DNA from: Microbotryum silenes-acaulis | Lineage: Eukaryota; Basidiomycota; Microbotryomycetes; Microbotryales; Microbotryaceae | Direction: 5' to 3' | DNA length: 64,000 bases | Assembly: GCA_003665825.1 (NCBI GenBank) | Contig: QPFY01000016.1 | Location: 620,001 to 684,000 of the forward strand | Shown: piece by piece, positions 1-13,332 of the stretch | Layout of the letters: every line of letters begins with the position of its first letter | How positions within the stretch are numbered: the first letter of the stretch is position 1 | Translations under genes and position numbers: made by a program | Notes under the pieces: generated by a model | Seen by the model: only the letters and a program-made list of their open reading frames with translations | What the model was told of the DNA's origin: nothing | Databases searched by the model: none

Positions 1-201
1 ACATCTCGACTCGGAGCACATCATTCATCCATTCATCATCGACCGGACCTGACCCAGCAAAATGGACTTTTACTTTCGTCCGTTGATTCCGTTCGTACAA
101 CAAAGACCAGTCCCATCTGCTTATAAAAAATAGAAGAAAAAAAATCTGAAAAATAGCCCCTGCCCCATGCGTTCCACAATAAAAATCACCTTTATCATCC
201 T

Positions 202-2716
202 TTACGACTTGATCTCATGCACGATCATCAAATCCGTGCTCGTGCCGTCCCAGCCTCGATTTCCCGACGTGGTGATCATGTATCGTTCTAAAGGGTCGAT
301 CCCTATCCGAAAGAACAGCGTGGGCAAACACCAGTAAGCCATCCACTTCGAACCCCTCGGGTCATAAAGCACACGAACGTACAAAGGTTCGACACGACCC
401 CCCCATAATGCCCCAACACAAGCCGACTCTTCGCCTTCCCTTCCCCCCCTTCCTCTCCCAAATCCCACATCCTCACATTATCAAAACTCGCCGTGATCAA
501 CTTCCTCCCCGATGTCCCCAAAGCCTTGATAGCCGTGACAGGTCCTGAAGCGAGGGGTAAACGAAGAGTTTGGAGAGTTGGAGAACGCGGAGAACATTGG
601 CGTAGATCGTAAATGTCTACTAGGGGGTCGTGGCGTCCGACGTAGATTTGGTTTCCGTCGGGGGACCAGGTTGCCTAAAGGTTTCGGAAATACAGGAAGT
701 CAGTACTGTGCACTCGCCTCATATGAACCCCGACCGACTCACCGAAGCGCACCACATCCCATACCTCCCACTACTCGGCAATCTCATCACATTCGCGTCC
801 TTGACCCTCGTGTCCCAAATCAACACCTGGCCATCCAAACTCGTGGACATGAACACATCGTCACTCTTCTTGCCCCGCATGGACGATGAAGTATCAGGTT
901 GTGTTCCCCAGATGGGAATTGAGGTTGTCTTCTTGATTTTAGGGACGAGCAAGGAGGATCCTGTGGATTTGGGCTTGATGGGGATGGTGATTTTGGTTGA
1001 AGTAGACGAGGAAGGATTCGTCGCTGATGTCGTATTGGCGTTACTGGATACGCCCAACAAAGCTTCTTCGTCAAAATCCTCCCCATCGGCATCGACGTCG
1101 CCTTCAGCATCGACGTCGTCCCTTTTGGCTGTCGCGTCCTCCTTCGCTTGTGTTGTCGTCGACGCCCTGTCCTCTTCTTCTTCCTCTCCATCGGTTGTGA
1201 GGGTCTCTTTCGTCCCATTTCCATTCCCATTCGTTTTCCCCTGATCACCATTCCCTGTTTTCCTCTTCTTCCTCTGCTTCCCCTCCTCCTCCTCCTCCTC
1301 CTCACTATCATCCACCTCCATAGCCCCCTCATCCTCATCCTCATCCTCGTCCCCGCCCCCTCCCCCTCCCCCACTCTCCACCGGTCTCGCCTGCACCGAA
1401 CTAACCTGCGCATCATGCCCCTGCCCGAACCTCCTCACCGCCTTGCCCAAATCCATATCCCATTCCAAAAGTTGCCCATCCCATCCCCCACTCCATAACC
1501 TCCTCTCGTCCTTGGTCAGATGAAGGACGGAGATGGGGGAAGAAGGGGAGTGACCTAGTGTTGTAGAGGAGGTGGAAGAGGGGAACACATGCCGTATCTG
1601 CCCTTGATCATGTCGGATCGTGAAGAGGTTGATCGTACCAAACTGAAAACCAAGCCCCCCCCCTCAAAAAAACGTCAGCCTCGACACCACGAGCTCGGAG
1701 AAGAACCTTCTTCCCCTCCCCCCCAAAATCCAACTCACCGCCGTGCCTGAAAGGCCCCATAGATCCTCCTTGTTGACTTGCAAACTATACACGACCGAAG
1801 CTTTGTTCCATGCTTTACTTTTGGGACCGAATTCAATTTGTCTCGATCGACCGCCTCGGGTTCGACTGGACCAGAGACGGTCTTGGATCCAATTCGGTGA
1901 GGATGCTGGATCGGGTGCTGAGGTCGAGGGATTCGGCGGTGCGGGTGGAGGTGCTATGGAGGAAGAGGAGGAGGAGGAGGAGGAAAGAGAAGGAGGTGCT
2001 TCGTTCTCCCAGTAGCCTCTGAGGACGGGATACCTCCCCATCGTATTCAACAGCGGTGTATGCGCCGCGCCTAAACCCACTCCCATCCCATCCACGGAAG
2101 AGCCAACCCCAACTCCCAGCGTGGTATGCAACACCGACGACGACGCATGAGCCGGAGACGAGATCGACGAAGAAGAGGTATAGTTGGGACCTAGATGGGC
2201 CGATTCGGAAGGGTTCAATGAAGCGGGGAGGGAATAGCGTCGGATGTAGCCGTCGGCTGAACCGGTGTAGAGGTGCGAACAATCGAGCGAGGACGAGAAG
2301 GCGTGGATCTGCGTAGAGTGAGGGACGTAGAGCAGGGTTTCGATCGTGTAGGATTTGTTGTCGGAAGTCGAGGTGGTGGTATAGTGTCGTCGGCGTTTGT
2401 GGATCTGCTCGAGGTAGGCAGAGTTCGGAGGGCCGAGGTCGATCGGGGTCGGTTCGCGAGGCGGTGGTGGTGGAGGGGGTCGTGTAGGCGTTGGTGCGAT
2501 GACCATTGGCGCTATTCCTTCTCGACCTTTTTCGTTCGCTCCGGAACCCATTTTGACCTCCTCACTGTCCCCATCGATCGGTGCCGAGTCTTCGGGCACG
2601 GCGCTCGTCGTCGGCTTGTCGTCAAGAGGCAGCACCGGCTTGTCCCCGTCAGCTTGCTCGACTAGTTCAGTCGTGTTGTTGACGATCATCATCGGGCGTG
2701 GACAGGTCGGATCCAT
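202..2716 (-). CDS. SPT8: SAGA complex subunit Spt8 (WD40 repeat protein)
   Basis: Predicted coding exons on the minus strand are 2716-1739, 1642-743, 674-383 and 302-202 (756 aa). All three introns have GT-AG borders and frame is kept. Spt8 is a WD40 subunit of the SAGA coactivator that helps place TBP at promoters in the nucleus. After an acidic and proline-rich N-terminus, a WD repeat with GSADGYIRRY is followed by FGTINLFTIRHDQGQIRHVF and WSGGWDGQLLEWDM. A long Asp/Glu/Ser-rich insert comes next, then LDGQVLIWDT, WSPDGNQIYVGRHDPLVDIY and a final repeat DPLERYMITTSGNRGWDGTS, which is the typical Spt8 C-terminus. The start chosen is the first ATG (MDPTCP) of the open frame. The acidic insert is larger than in yeast. 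The gene diverges from RPS21. Assignment to Spt8 rather than another WD protein rests on the order of these repeats. Confidence 0.9.
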
Positions 2717-3820
2717 TTTGTGGTGTCGTGTCCACGGCCATTCGACGGGGGTTAGACGGGTGGGCTGACAAGGAAGAGAGAAAGAAGGGACCGAAGGGTC
2801 ACGGAACGCGCCCGCGACTGACCGACTTTCTCCCCCCCCCCCCCCCACACACAGTCAGTCACACACGGTCTGGCTGGCGCGGTTTTTGGCCGGCGGTCGG
2901 CGGTCGCCTTAGAGTCGAGACAAGGGGGCTGGGGCCGAAAGGTCCACTTTTTACACTAGATTACGTGAGCCTAGCGCCGAGTTTTGTATCATACCAAAAA
3001 ATAGTATTACGTCCAGTCCCAGTCTAGGCCCGATCGAAACACGGCCTTCCAACCCTTGTTTCTAAGCAAAAACGCCAAAAAGCGGCCATACTGATTATAT
3101 ATGAGAACCGGTGAGGGAGGGTATTGTCACCCTTGAAGCCCCCAAATTCAGCATATACCAAGCGCGAATTGCAGCGCCAACCCGCGCGCGCGCCTGTACG
3201 GCAGACGACCGCGCGCCTTGACTAAACCGTCTCCTGCCTACACCCCTCTACGCACATCACTCCACCACCTTCAACACCACCTTATGTAAGCCATTCATCG
3301 CCCTTCCACAACATCCTCGACTATGGACGAGAGCGTTGCAGCCGGCTGGATGGATGGAACAGGGAGTGTTGCTTTCGACGATGGGCGCCTCCGCCGTATT
3401 AGGCCCCCGTAAAAAAGCGTCGGGCGGCGTGCAGGGATCGGACCGTGGGGCGGTGGAGCTGGAACGGCATTTTTGGAGAGGCCATCATCCCGCGAGGGAA
3501 GGAGGATGAAATCCTCGTCGTGATTGGGATCATGGTGGACTTGCCAGGAGGGAATGGGGATGATCCGTAGAGTGTGGGAATGCGTGGGCCTGGCTGGGCG
3601 TGTGAGCGCGGCGGGCTGGCCCGAATTGCGAAGTCAGGCCCAGGCCGGGGCAGTGGTCGTGATGGCGGCTGGACGGGACGAACATGGGTCGTCCTGGCCG
3701 ATCGGATCATGTGCAGCGCCTACTTGCCGATCACCGACATACCAAAATCACTGCTGTGTACTGACCACACTCGTACACCTCCTTTGCTTGCCCCGCCTCC
3801 CCTCCACAGATCCCTCCATC
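2717..3820. promoter_or_regulatory. Divergent promoter region SPT8 / RPS21
   Basis: This 1.1-kb stretch separates the start codons of SPT8 (minus) and RPS21 (plus), so both promoters must lie here. It holds a run of C at about 2830-2846 and a CGCGCG-rich patch near 3183-3192. The half next to RPS21 appears to be a leader intron (see separate entry). No coding sequence was recognised. Confidence 0.6.
3286..3809 (+). other. RPS21: Probable 5'-UTR intron of RPS21
   Basis: A pyrimidine-rich leader (3241-3285) runs into a consensus donor GTAAGC at 3286. A pyrimidine tract ending CCTCCACAG at 3809 lies 11 nt before the RPS21 ATG. Ribosomal-protein genes of fungi often carry such leader introns. 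This is inferred from splice signals only. Two shorter introns within the same interval would fit equally well. Confidence 0.45.
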
Positions 3821-4238
3821 ATGCAAAACGATCTTGTACGTCCTCACACCCACTACACCATCAGAACCCTACTCCCAACAGCCCACTCACCCCGCATTCT
3901 CTCACCTTCTACAGGGCCATGTCGTCGACCTCTACGTCCCGCGCAAGTGCAGCGCGACGAACCGTCTCATCACCGCCAAGGATCACGCCTCGGTCCAAAT
4001 CGCCATCGCCGAAGTCGACGACGAGGGCAAGATGACCGGTTCGAACGTCACCTACGCGTTCCAGGGTTCGTTGCGCGAGACGGGCGATTCCGATGATGCG
4101 CTCAACAGGTACGTCCGGCATGAGGTTTGGCTTGTGGTGGAGAGGATTGTGGTGCTGATTTCGTTTGATTCATTCGTCGCGTTCAGGCTCGCAACGGGGG
4201 ACGGTCTCTTGAAGCAAACCTGGTCGTACCAGCAATAA
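3821..4238 (+). CDS. RPS21: 40S ribosomal protein S21 (eS21)
   Basis: Exons are 3821-3835, 3915-4108 and 4187-4238, giving 86 aa against 87 in baker's yeast. The first coding exon is only five codons (MQNDL) and is followed by GTACGT. The protein continues as [20 protein letters not shown], with [14 protein letters not shown] and [13 protein letters not shown] at the end, all diagnostic of eS21. eS21 is a small-subunit cytosolic ribosomal protein near uS2 that is needed for 20S pre-rRNA maturation. The intron positions are supported by GT-AG signals and an unbroken frame. High expression is expected. The gene faces SPT8 across a shared promoter and converges with TOM40. Confidence 0.95.
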
Positions 4239-4762
4239 ATGCCCTCGCAGACTTCCGGTCCTTATCACTTCTTTCGTTCACCTCGAACCAATTCAAAAAA
4301 CAACGTTTGCGCGTCGTAGGAGGAAGGACTCGTAACGAAAGTAGGGAACAAGAGAGAGATGGGGTTTCCTGTTTGTGTGTGTGTGTGTGCCAGCAATTTT
4401 TTGGTAGGGGGAGACATAGCATTACCAGTTCGTTTTCACACCATAACTGATGGCAGCCGAGAGAGAGAGAGAGAGAGAGAGAAAGAGATGCGAATTGAGG
4501 TGGGTTGGTGGGATTTCATTCTGACACGAGAGAGGAAAGAGCATACAAAGCGTCTAGGAGGGAGCAGCGGGGCAAAATGAGAGTGAAGAAGAAACGACAC
4601 GCACGAGAATAATGGTGACATAAAAGGTGTTGAATAGACATCCCGCGGACGGGCTTAAGGCCCTCCTCGTCCCTCTCGCTCATCACCAACGTCCAACGTA
4701 CCCTCCTCCTTTCCTCCATTCTCGCTGCTTCATGATCACGTGTCTTGTCGGGTTTGTTTCGG
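4239..4762. repeat. Convergent 3' spacer with GT and GA microsatellites
   Basis: This spacer lies between the stop codons of RPS21 (plus) and TOM40 (minus). It holds a (TG)n run at about 4374-4389 and a (GA)n run at about 4459-4482. Nothing coding was recognised, and the rest is taken to be overlapping 3'-UTRs. Confidence 0.6.
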
Positions 4763-6492
4763 TTACATGGGTCGACTCTGAGCTTGGGCGGCGGCCTGTG
4801 CGGCGGCTTCGGCCGCGGCGATCGTCTCCTCCGATGCAGACTCGACCATGATACCGAGACCGAACTTGGACTTGTTCGTCTTGTGATCTGAAAGGCGGAC
4901 CATGTGGGAAGATAAATTTGGTCAGGCACAACGTCCCAATGTGAGACTTGCTCCCACCAGAAGCTAGAAACTCGAGCCAAAAGCACGGGCCGAAGATGGC
5001 GAAAGTGCTTACCCATCTCTCCCGAAATCAAGAAAGCAAACAACGGACTGAGCCTCTGCTCCAACAACGCGCCGACCTTGCCATCCGAATCGACCTGCCC
5101 TCGGAACGTCGACATCCTGAAATCGTACTTGACACCGGCCGTGGCAAGCGCTTTCCTCTGCGACGGGTCCACGGCGGGAAGGACGGTCAGATCGACGGCG
5201 GCGTCGACGCGTTCGGCCAACTGTTTCCAGTACGTCGCTTGCAACACGCCTTGGCTCATCAATTGCGCCGAAGCGATCCATGATCCGGCGAGAGGTTGTC
5301 CGGAGAGGTCCTTCTTGACGTCATGCAGTTTGGCCATGTACCCGAGCGCGACCTCTTCGATCTGGGGCGTCGGTCGTTGGTACAGCGCTTCGGCACCGAG
5401 CGCGAAATGGGGTGTGAGGGACTGCAGGTACTGCGCGATGTAGGTGCCCGTCAGATCGGCGGGCGAAGGGTTGTAGGCCTTGAGGCCGAGGGTGAAGTCT
5501 TTGCCGGTGTGGTCGTGCTCGATCGTGAACATGGATGGCGTCGTCGGCGATCGTTGAAGCTGTACAAAGTGGGTTTGGGGTGCGGGTCAGTCACTCGGTA
5601 TTTGGAGTGCCAATGATGAACGGGGTATGAAAACTGACGTTGATGCCGATTTTTGTGAGTGCGGCGGATGACCAGGTGTGGTTCAGTCGGCCGTTGACGG
5701 AGCCTTCGTTATCGATCGAGCCTTGCATCAGGTTCTGCGGTGGCCGTTCGTGTATCCGATCAGTGTACTGGTTCCTCGTGGATGGCGGGGGGGAGATCTC
5801 GCTCGCTCCGTCTCGCTCCTGGCGCTGCTCCTCGCTCAGTCGGCGATCCCGAAAGCTCCACTCCCAGAACGCACCTCATTGGTCGCATACACGGCCCTGA
5901 ACGAGTACGTTCCAGGTGAGGGCCCCATCTGCCCCTGTGCTCCGGTCGTGAACGAGTGCGTGACCTGGAAGGCGGGCATCTGGGACAGCGTCTTGGACAG
6001 GTCCGCTCGCGCGCCGTCAAAGGCAAAGTTGGCGTAGTGCACATCTTGGTCGGGGAACAAGCGCAGAAAGGTCAGTTGGATTGTACTTCTGGGGGGTGTG
6101 GATCTTCGATATATGGAATGGGAGACGTGGGGGACGGAGGTGGATGGCGAGCGCTCAGCTGCTCCCTCCCGTCATTCGCAAGCGTCCTTTCTCCCCATTC
6201 GGTCCCGTTAAGCCGTCCAACAACTCATTCTCAAGACCACCCATATGGACTACCCCTCCCGTGTGTCGAATTTGACCATCCATACTCGCTCAAACTCACT
6301 CTTGACCTCACGCGCCAAATCCTCGGCCATGCCAGGATCGGGCAATTTGAGCGCATCGCGGGCAGTGTTGAGCCGATCCAACAGGCCGCCGACGGGCGCG
6401 AGGAGACTGGGGAAGCTCGAGGTGTAGGAAGAGAGTTCGGCTTCGAGCGGGAAGGGGGCGGAGAAGGCGGGCGCGGCGGAGGAGGTGGCCAT
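4763..6492 (-). CDS. TOM40: Mitochondrial import receptor subunit Tom40
   Basis: Minus-strand exons are 6492-6300, 6044-5875, 5734-5639, 5559-5013 and 4887-4763 (376 aa, normal for the family). Tom40 is the beta-barrel channel of the TOM complex in the mitochondrial outer membrane, through which nearly all imported precursors pass. The Porin_3 fold is seen as FAFDGARADLSKTLSQMPAF, VTHSF, QGSIDNEGSVNGRLNHTW, HDHTGKDFTLGLKAYNP and a C-terminal strand KFGLGIMVES. The tail is alanine-rich and ends QSRPM. Joining exon 1 to exon 2 through an AAG acceptor restores EVKNVHYANFAFDG, which matches the usual family sequence and fixes that border. One intron uses the donor GTCAGT and another GTGCGT. The upstream ATG gives the expected short N-terminal region. 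Confidence 0.93.
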
Positions 6493-6910
6493 CGTTGAGA
6501 TCGGGGCTGGGTGAGGGGTGAGGGGTGAGGGGTGGTGGGTGGTGAGTGGGTGGGAAGGAGGTCGCGGTGCGACCGAGAGAGCAAGTGAGCGACTGCGGTG
6601 GCCGGCGCCGCGAGGGGCTAATAATCAAACGATTCGAAAGGCAAAATGAAGTTTGCTTCCTAATGCCTCGGTGAACTCCGAGTTGGACCACAATGTGCCA
6701 ACAGATGTCTCAACGCAACTTGGAAAACAGATTGATTGCAACACAGCTAAATGCAAGATGAACGGCAAGATAAAGAAGGAAAATCCTGTACAACATGCAC
6801 ACACCTGAACTAATAAACAGGGCTCCCGCGCCACCTAGAAACTCCAACTCGACATTTCCCCTCAAGAAAAGCCAAGTTCCCACACACGAACCCCACCTCT
6901 TCCCCTCTCA
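6493..6910. promoter_or_regulatory. TOM40 upstream region / GT90 3' flank
   Basis: This 418-bp spacer separates two minus-strand genes. The part next to 6492 should be the TOM40 promoter and the part next to 6911 the 3'-UTR of the glycosyltransferase. No other gene, RNA or repeat was seen. Confidence 0.5.
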
Positions 6911-9828
6911 TTACATGTCCATCGAAGTCGGGTTATCGTCGTCGCGGTACAAAACACGAGTGTACTATGACGAGGCACAGATTTGAATTGAGCAAGGTCA
7001 GCCTTCCTTCCTCACAGCAGAAAGATCGTCGCAAAAACGCAGCACTCACCTCGAGCAACAATCGATAAGTATCTGCGGACAGAGTATCAGTACATTTATT
7101 TTTTTCCCCACGCGCACACTCATTCTGCCGACTCACAGATCCTCATATCTTCCATCCTCCAACATGTCTTGGCGAACTCTTTACCGGCCATCGCAATCTC
7201 CTTTGCCAACGCATCGTGTTCGCCCCTACCGTTTTCATCGCCTTTGAAAAAGGCCATCACTTCCCATAGGTCGTTATAGTCTGGTGAGATGGGGACGTAG
7301 CTATGAGGAAAAGTGAAAGCCGGGTCAGTTGAGAGGCCTTGGAAGGTGCGGTAGAGAGAAATTTTGCGGCGTACTGTAGCCAAGGTTGGATATGGTCGCG
7401 ATACCACTCGGGAAAGATGGTACTCTTGAACACGAGCGAGTTGGTCGAAAGCAAGCGATGGAAACGTCCCGACCACTGTGAGATCGCTCAGACATCAGAA
7501 ATCAGACCCTCGCGCACCGCCATCTATAGATGTCGCCCAGTCAAACTCACTCCATTCCCATCCACGTCCATCACATACTTGTACTCATTCTGTTCGTCCT
7601 GCCCCATATATTCAGACCATGTAAACTCTTTGGCGAATTCGGCGCACGCGACCGAATCGCCGCATTGTTCAGGTTTGCCGAGAAACTGAAAGTCGAACCA
7701 TTCTTTCGCGAGGGTGCGCTTGTCCGCGGTGAATTCTTGCGTGGGACCGAGTTGGCCGAATATGTCATTCGGGGCGTAGGTCAGGGTGATCGGGCCTGTC
7801 TGAGCGGGTACTGCGCGAGGGTAAGATGGAAAGTGGGGGGTCAGCATCACAAAAAGTCGTTTCGCCGATCTCGACATAACTCACATCGACACAACCTCGG
7901 TCTCTGCGAGTAATCCCTCATCCAAGCCAGATTCAAATCCGCGCCCGTCGTAGACCCCCTCCACACAATTTTATCCCTCTTCTTCTCCTCCCACCTCAGA
8001 TCATTGCCCACAGGTCGATCGTACTGATCGATAGGAGGGACCAACAAATCGGAATGCATCGACGTCGACGTCATCGCGAACAAAGGGTAGACCAGACCGC
8101 AGCGAGGACCGTCCCACAACGTAAAGCCGTGAAGGGTTTGCCGTTCGGGGTGGGAGCATACGTCCATCGCTTGGACGTGATCGTGAATGAGGCTTTTCTG
8201 GGCCGGCGGTGCCATTTTGGCTTGGTCTCTGAGTCGGTCCGAGAAGCGAGCGGCTTTGCGCATGGGTGAGTTTGGGGGACAGCTTTGCGCCCACCCATCG
8301 TACTTCCAGTCATCGATGGGGTCCGTTAAGAATTTCTCAGGTACGTCTTGGGAGAGGAGCAAGGAACGAGTCAGCCCTTGCCCTTGGCCGACTTCTGTCT
8401 TGGAGAAGCGTCCACTCACATTCTCCCGCCTTCGCACTCCGTATGTGCTGTTCTCTTGCTTCCCCACTCATCACGATCCCTTTGAGAGAAATTCACGTCA
8501 ACTCGATCAGCCCCAATGTGCTCAAACGAACATCAGCCACGCAGACTCACAAGGATTATCATGGCCCGTAAAGGTCAAATTCATATCCGGCAAGTACTTT
8601 GCAATCGGTTGAATAAGCTGCTTCATCTGATTCGGTCGATCGACATGGATCGACATCGGACCCGAAGCATCCACGCCCTTGCCGCCTCCAGACAATTGCA
8701 ACGTAAACGTCTTGTCCTGGATCCAAAAGTCTGCATCGTGTTGAATCGTTTCGGCTCGTTTTCGCATGACGCTCGAAGGTATCGCGAGGAGGGGTAGTAT
8801 CTTCTCGTCGAGGGAATCAAATTCGTCGACGAGGAGAAAGTTGTGCCCTTTGGCGTACCACCACCAGTCGGCGAACCCTTTCGGTGGCCGTCGGTTGTAG
8901 CGTCTTTCATATTCCTGCCAAGTCGTGAGAGTTTCGTCAAATTTCTGTATTGTCTTCCGGTCAAGCTCTGGTTACCTCCACAAGAGTAACTCACCTCGAC
9001 GGCCTCCCTCAAGGTCTTGCTCTGTCGTTCAACCTTCCTCGTCCACATCCGCTTTGCCGAATCCATCAACAAATGAATCGGATGAGGTTGGGAAGGTGCA
9101 GCAATGTTCTCTTCCCTGTTCCCTGTAAGCTTCTTCCTCGACCCCAAATACCTCGCTTCGGTTCCAGACCCCGAATCGTCCGAAGTTCCCTCGGTCGATT
9201 TCCTCGCCTCGTGAGCCGGGTACATCAAGTAGCCCAACTCCCTTTCGAAATGGAGGTAGTCAAAGGGTGAATGTACGCCTAGACAATCCCGCTTCCAAGG
9301 AAAGATGCGACATGCCGTTTCGAGTGCCTTGAGTTTGACGAGCTCGTTCGTCGTCGATGGTCGCGAGAGGAGGAACCAGCTCGTCAGGAGGAGCAGCAGC
9401 AGATAGAGCAACGTGCGGCGCGAGGAACGGGCTCGTTTGGCGACGAAGGAGGAGAAGGGCGATCGGAAATAGAGGTCGAACGAGGTCGGGTGGGAATGGA
9501 GCATCATGGATGGGGTACGGATCGAGAGACGAGGGGTCAGGGAAGGGGATCGACTCCCATTGATATTGTTGCCGTTGCCGTTACCGTTGCCGTGGGCATT
9601 GCTGTGGCTATTGCTGCCAGATGCGCCCGAGGCATTGATCACGGGAGAGGTGATGTGCGAATTGCTATGCCCGATGATGGGGATCCGGTACGAATGTTGC
9701 TGCGAGGTCGAGACGGAGCTGGAACTGACCCCCGTCGTCGGCGAGCGGAGGCTGGATCCGGCGCCGTGATGGGGCTTGGAGGGGAAGCCAGAGACGGAGC
9801 TCGACCGCGACCGAGTGCGCGTGTGCAT
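6911..9828 (-). CDS. CAP10-type glycosyltransferase, family GT90 (type II membrane prot.)
   Basis: Nine minus-strand exons: 9828-8995, 8914-8551, 8479-8420, 8346-7885, 7810-7551, 7475-7375, 7300-7137, 7072-7050 and 6964-6911 (773 aa). A Ser/Arg-rich cytosolic tail is followed at about residues 138-158 by a single membrane anchor (LLYLLLLLLTSWFLL). The CAP10/GT90 domain then carries GFADWWWYAKGHNFLLVDEF, FTGHDNPWIVMSGEA, KIVWRGSTTGAD, YKYVMDVDGNGWSGRF and a C-terminal Tyr-Arg-Leu-Leu-Leu-Glu motif. The family includes capsule xylosyltransferases of Cryptococcus and animal POGLUTs, so a Golgi or ER sugar transfer to glycans is likely. The donor sugar cannot be read from sequence. The eighth exon is only 23 nt. 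The ATG chosen is the first in frame; upstream codons open the frame only with TTG. Confidence 0.9.
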
Positions 9829-10915
9829 GGCCGCCGTAGGGCGTGTGGGTGGATCGTCCTCAAAGGTGGAGTGTGAACGAGTGGGTAAGCCACGAACGGT
9901 CCAACCCTTGCGGCGAGCGGCCAAGAGCTAAAGCGTATAGAGCACGAGAACGAGACGAGGCAAGAGCACAATCGGACCGAGACCCTCGCGCCGACAGGCC
10001 CCCGTCCCGCAGACTTTCTGCAGCACCCGCCTCCACGAGCCTCCACACTCCTCGACGTGAAATCCACGCGCGACTCCCGGGTATTCAACCGAATCGCAAT
10101 CCGAGTGGACAGCTTGTACCGACTGCCAAATATTTGCTCCTTGTCTAACTGACTGTAAAAAATCTAAACCGAGCATTGTCCCGCCGCTGGATAATAGTAG
10201 TGCAGCTGCACGGCTCCGAACAGACAAACTCACGCCGGTCCTTGAAGTGAGCACAAGAACTCGTCACGTGCGCGGCAAAGAGACCGTTGATCCGACTCGT
10301 GTGCATTGCCAGAGGGTCTCGGGATTGAGGCAAGGATTTCAACAGTTTTTGAGTAACAGTAATGGGTACACTTTCATCCGAATTACTCGTTGCCCGAGTT
10401 TCATGCTGGAGATCCCAAGTGGCGTAAAGCGTTGATCAAAGGCCCGCAAAACCACCCGAAGGATGAATTACCACCACTGCAGTGATGCGTCCCTGCCAGT
10501 GCCACACTATCCGCTCCACCATTCCTATTTCACACGTTCATCTCGGTCAATCAAGGTGTCCCATTGGCCTGATCAAACCGACTTCCCGACTTCCTTTGCC
10601 ACTTTGCCGCTGCAAGTGACCGCTGAAATTCCACCGCCATCGTTTGCCCTGATCCCAAGGGGACTGGCATAAAGTGGACTCGTACCGAGGACACGTGACC
10701 GCATCGAGGCTCTCGATGGGAGGTTCCTCTAGCGTCGTAAGCTGCAAGAGGTGCTCGATAGGGTACGACGACGAAATGACTGTATAGCATATGTATGATG
10801 GCTGGCACTTCCAGAGAAAACACAAGCATAACAGAGTAAATCACTAACCGTGAAACGAAATGTAGGGTGGTAAAAAAACAAGGGCGAAGCCAAAGAATCT
10901 AGTGACTACCTCGCC
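9829..10915. promoter_or_regulatory. GT90 promoter region and ARG8 3' flank
   Basis: This 1.09-kb spacer separates two minus-strand genes. It should contain the glycosyltransferase promoter (left) and the ARG8 3'-UTR (right). The open frames here are short and resemble no family I know. No RNA gene or repeat was recognised. Confidence 0.5.
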
Positions 10916-12703
<1,788 letters not shown>

Positions 12704-13332
12704 GGTAGTGGGTGTGGTGCTGAAAGGGGGGAGGTGTAGGATGAAAAGGGGTGATTCTGATTAGACAAGCCGAGTCTGTAAATGAATTGGAACGCCAGCG
12801 CACACGGGGACAAAGGGTGGGAGGGGCGGAATTGAAACCCCGAATCGACTTTCGCAGACAACACCCCACGCCAACCTACGCCAACCGGGCTTTGTGCCCG
12901 CGGAAGGAGCAGCGGAGTTCTCTATAGGCCTCGGGCGAATCGATCAACGGAGCGGGCGGGCGACGCGGGCCAGCCGGGGCCAGCCAGGCCCTATGGGAAA
13001 TCCGCGCAACCGCAGTTACACCGCGGTCAAATTTGGCTTGACGATCAAGCCAAAGTCGGACCTGCGTGCCCGCGGTTGCTCAATTGTCGCGCCCAAGTCG
13101 ACCCCGGTTAACTGCGGTTGCGCGGATTTCCCGTAGGGAGTCAGGCGCTCCATTCGCAATTACAGACCGGTGCGGTCTGCGCACGTCTGCGGCTTGGGTG
13201 ATTACTAAGCGCGTGGAAGCTGGGCGCTGGGCCACGGCGCGCGTCACTGGCGCGACGAGCCCCCCGTTTGGCCGGCTCAACATCACCACCACCACAGCGA
13301 CACTAGACAACCCATTACCGCTGGACGAGGCC
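12704..13332. promoter_or_regulatory. Divergent promoter ARG8 / STU1
   Basis: This 629-bp spacer lies between the start codons of ARG8 (minus) and STU1 (plus). It is interrupted by an inverted-repeat element (see 12989-13138), so that element separates the two promoters. No coding sequence was recognised. Confidence 0.55.
12989..13138. mobile_element. MITE-like terminal inverted repeat element
   Basis: The sequence at 12989-13018 and the reverse complement of 13109-13138 match at 29 of 30 positions (core GGGAAATCCGCGCAACCGCA). Weaker pairing continues inwards for about 25 more bases. A TA dinucleotide sits at the same place in both arms, at 12992-12993 and 13134-13135, suggesting a TA target duplication of the Tc1/mariner/pogo type around a ~140-bp element. 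No open frame lies inside. It is therefore most likely a non-autonomous MITE. Its parent transposase is not identifiable here. Confidence 0.7.

Noticed and set aside
630..1244. Plus-strand 204-codon frame
   Set aside because: It is the reverse of the acidic Spt8 insert. The WD40 motifs lie on the minus strand.
3640..3770. C/D snoRNA within the RPS21 leader intron
   Set aside because: A C-box-like GTGATGG and a CTGA are present, but the spacing is long and there is no terminal stem.
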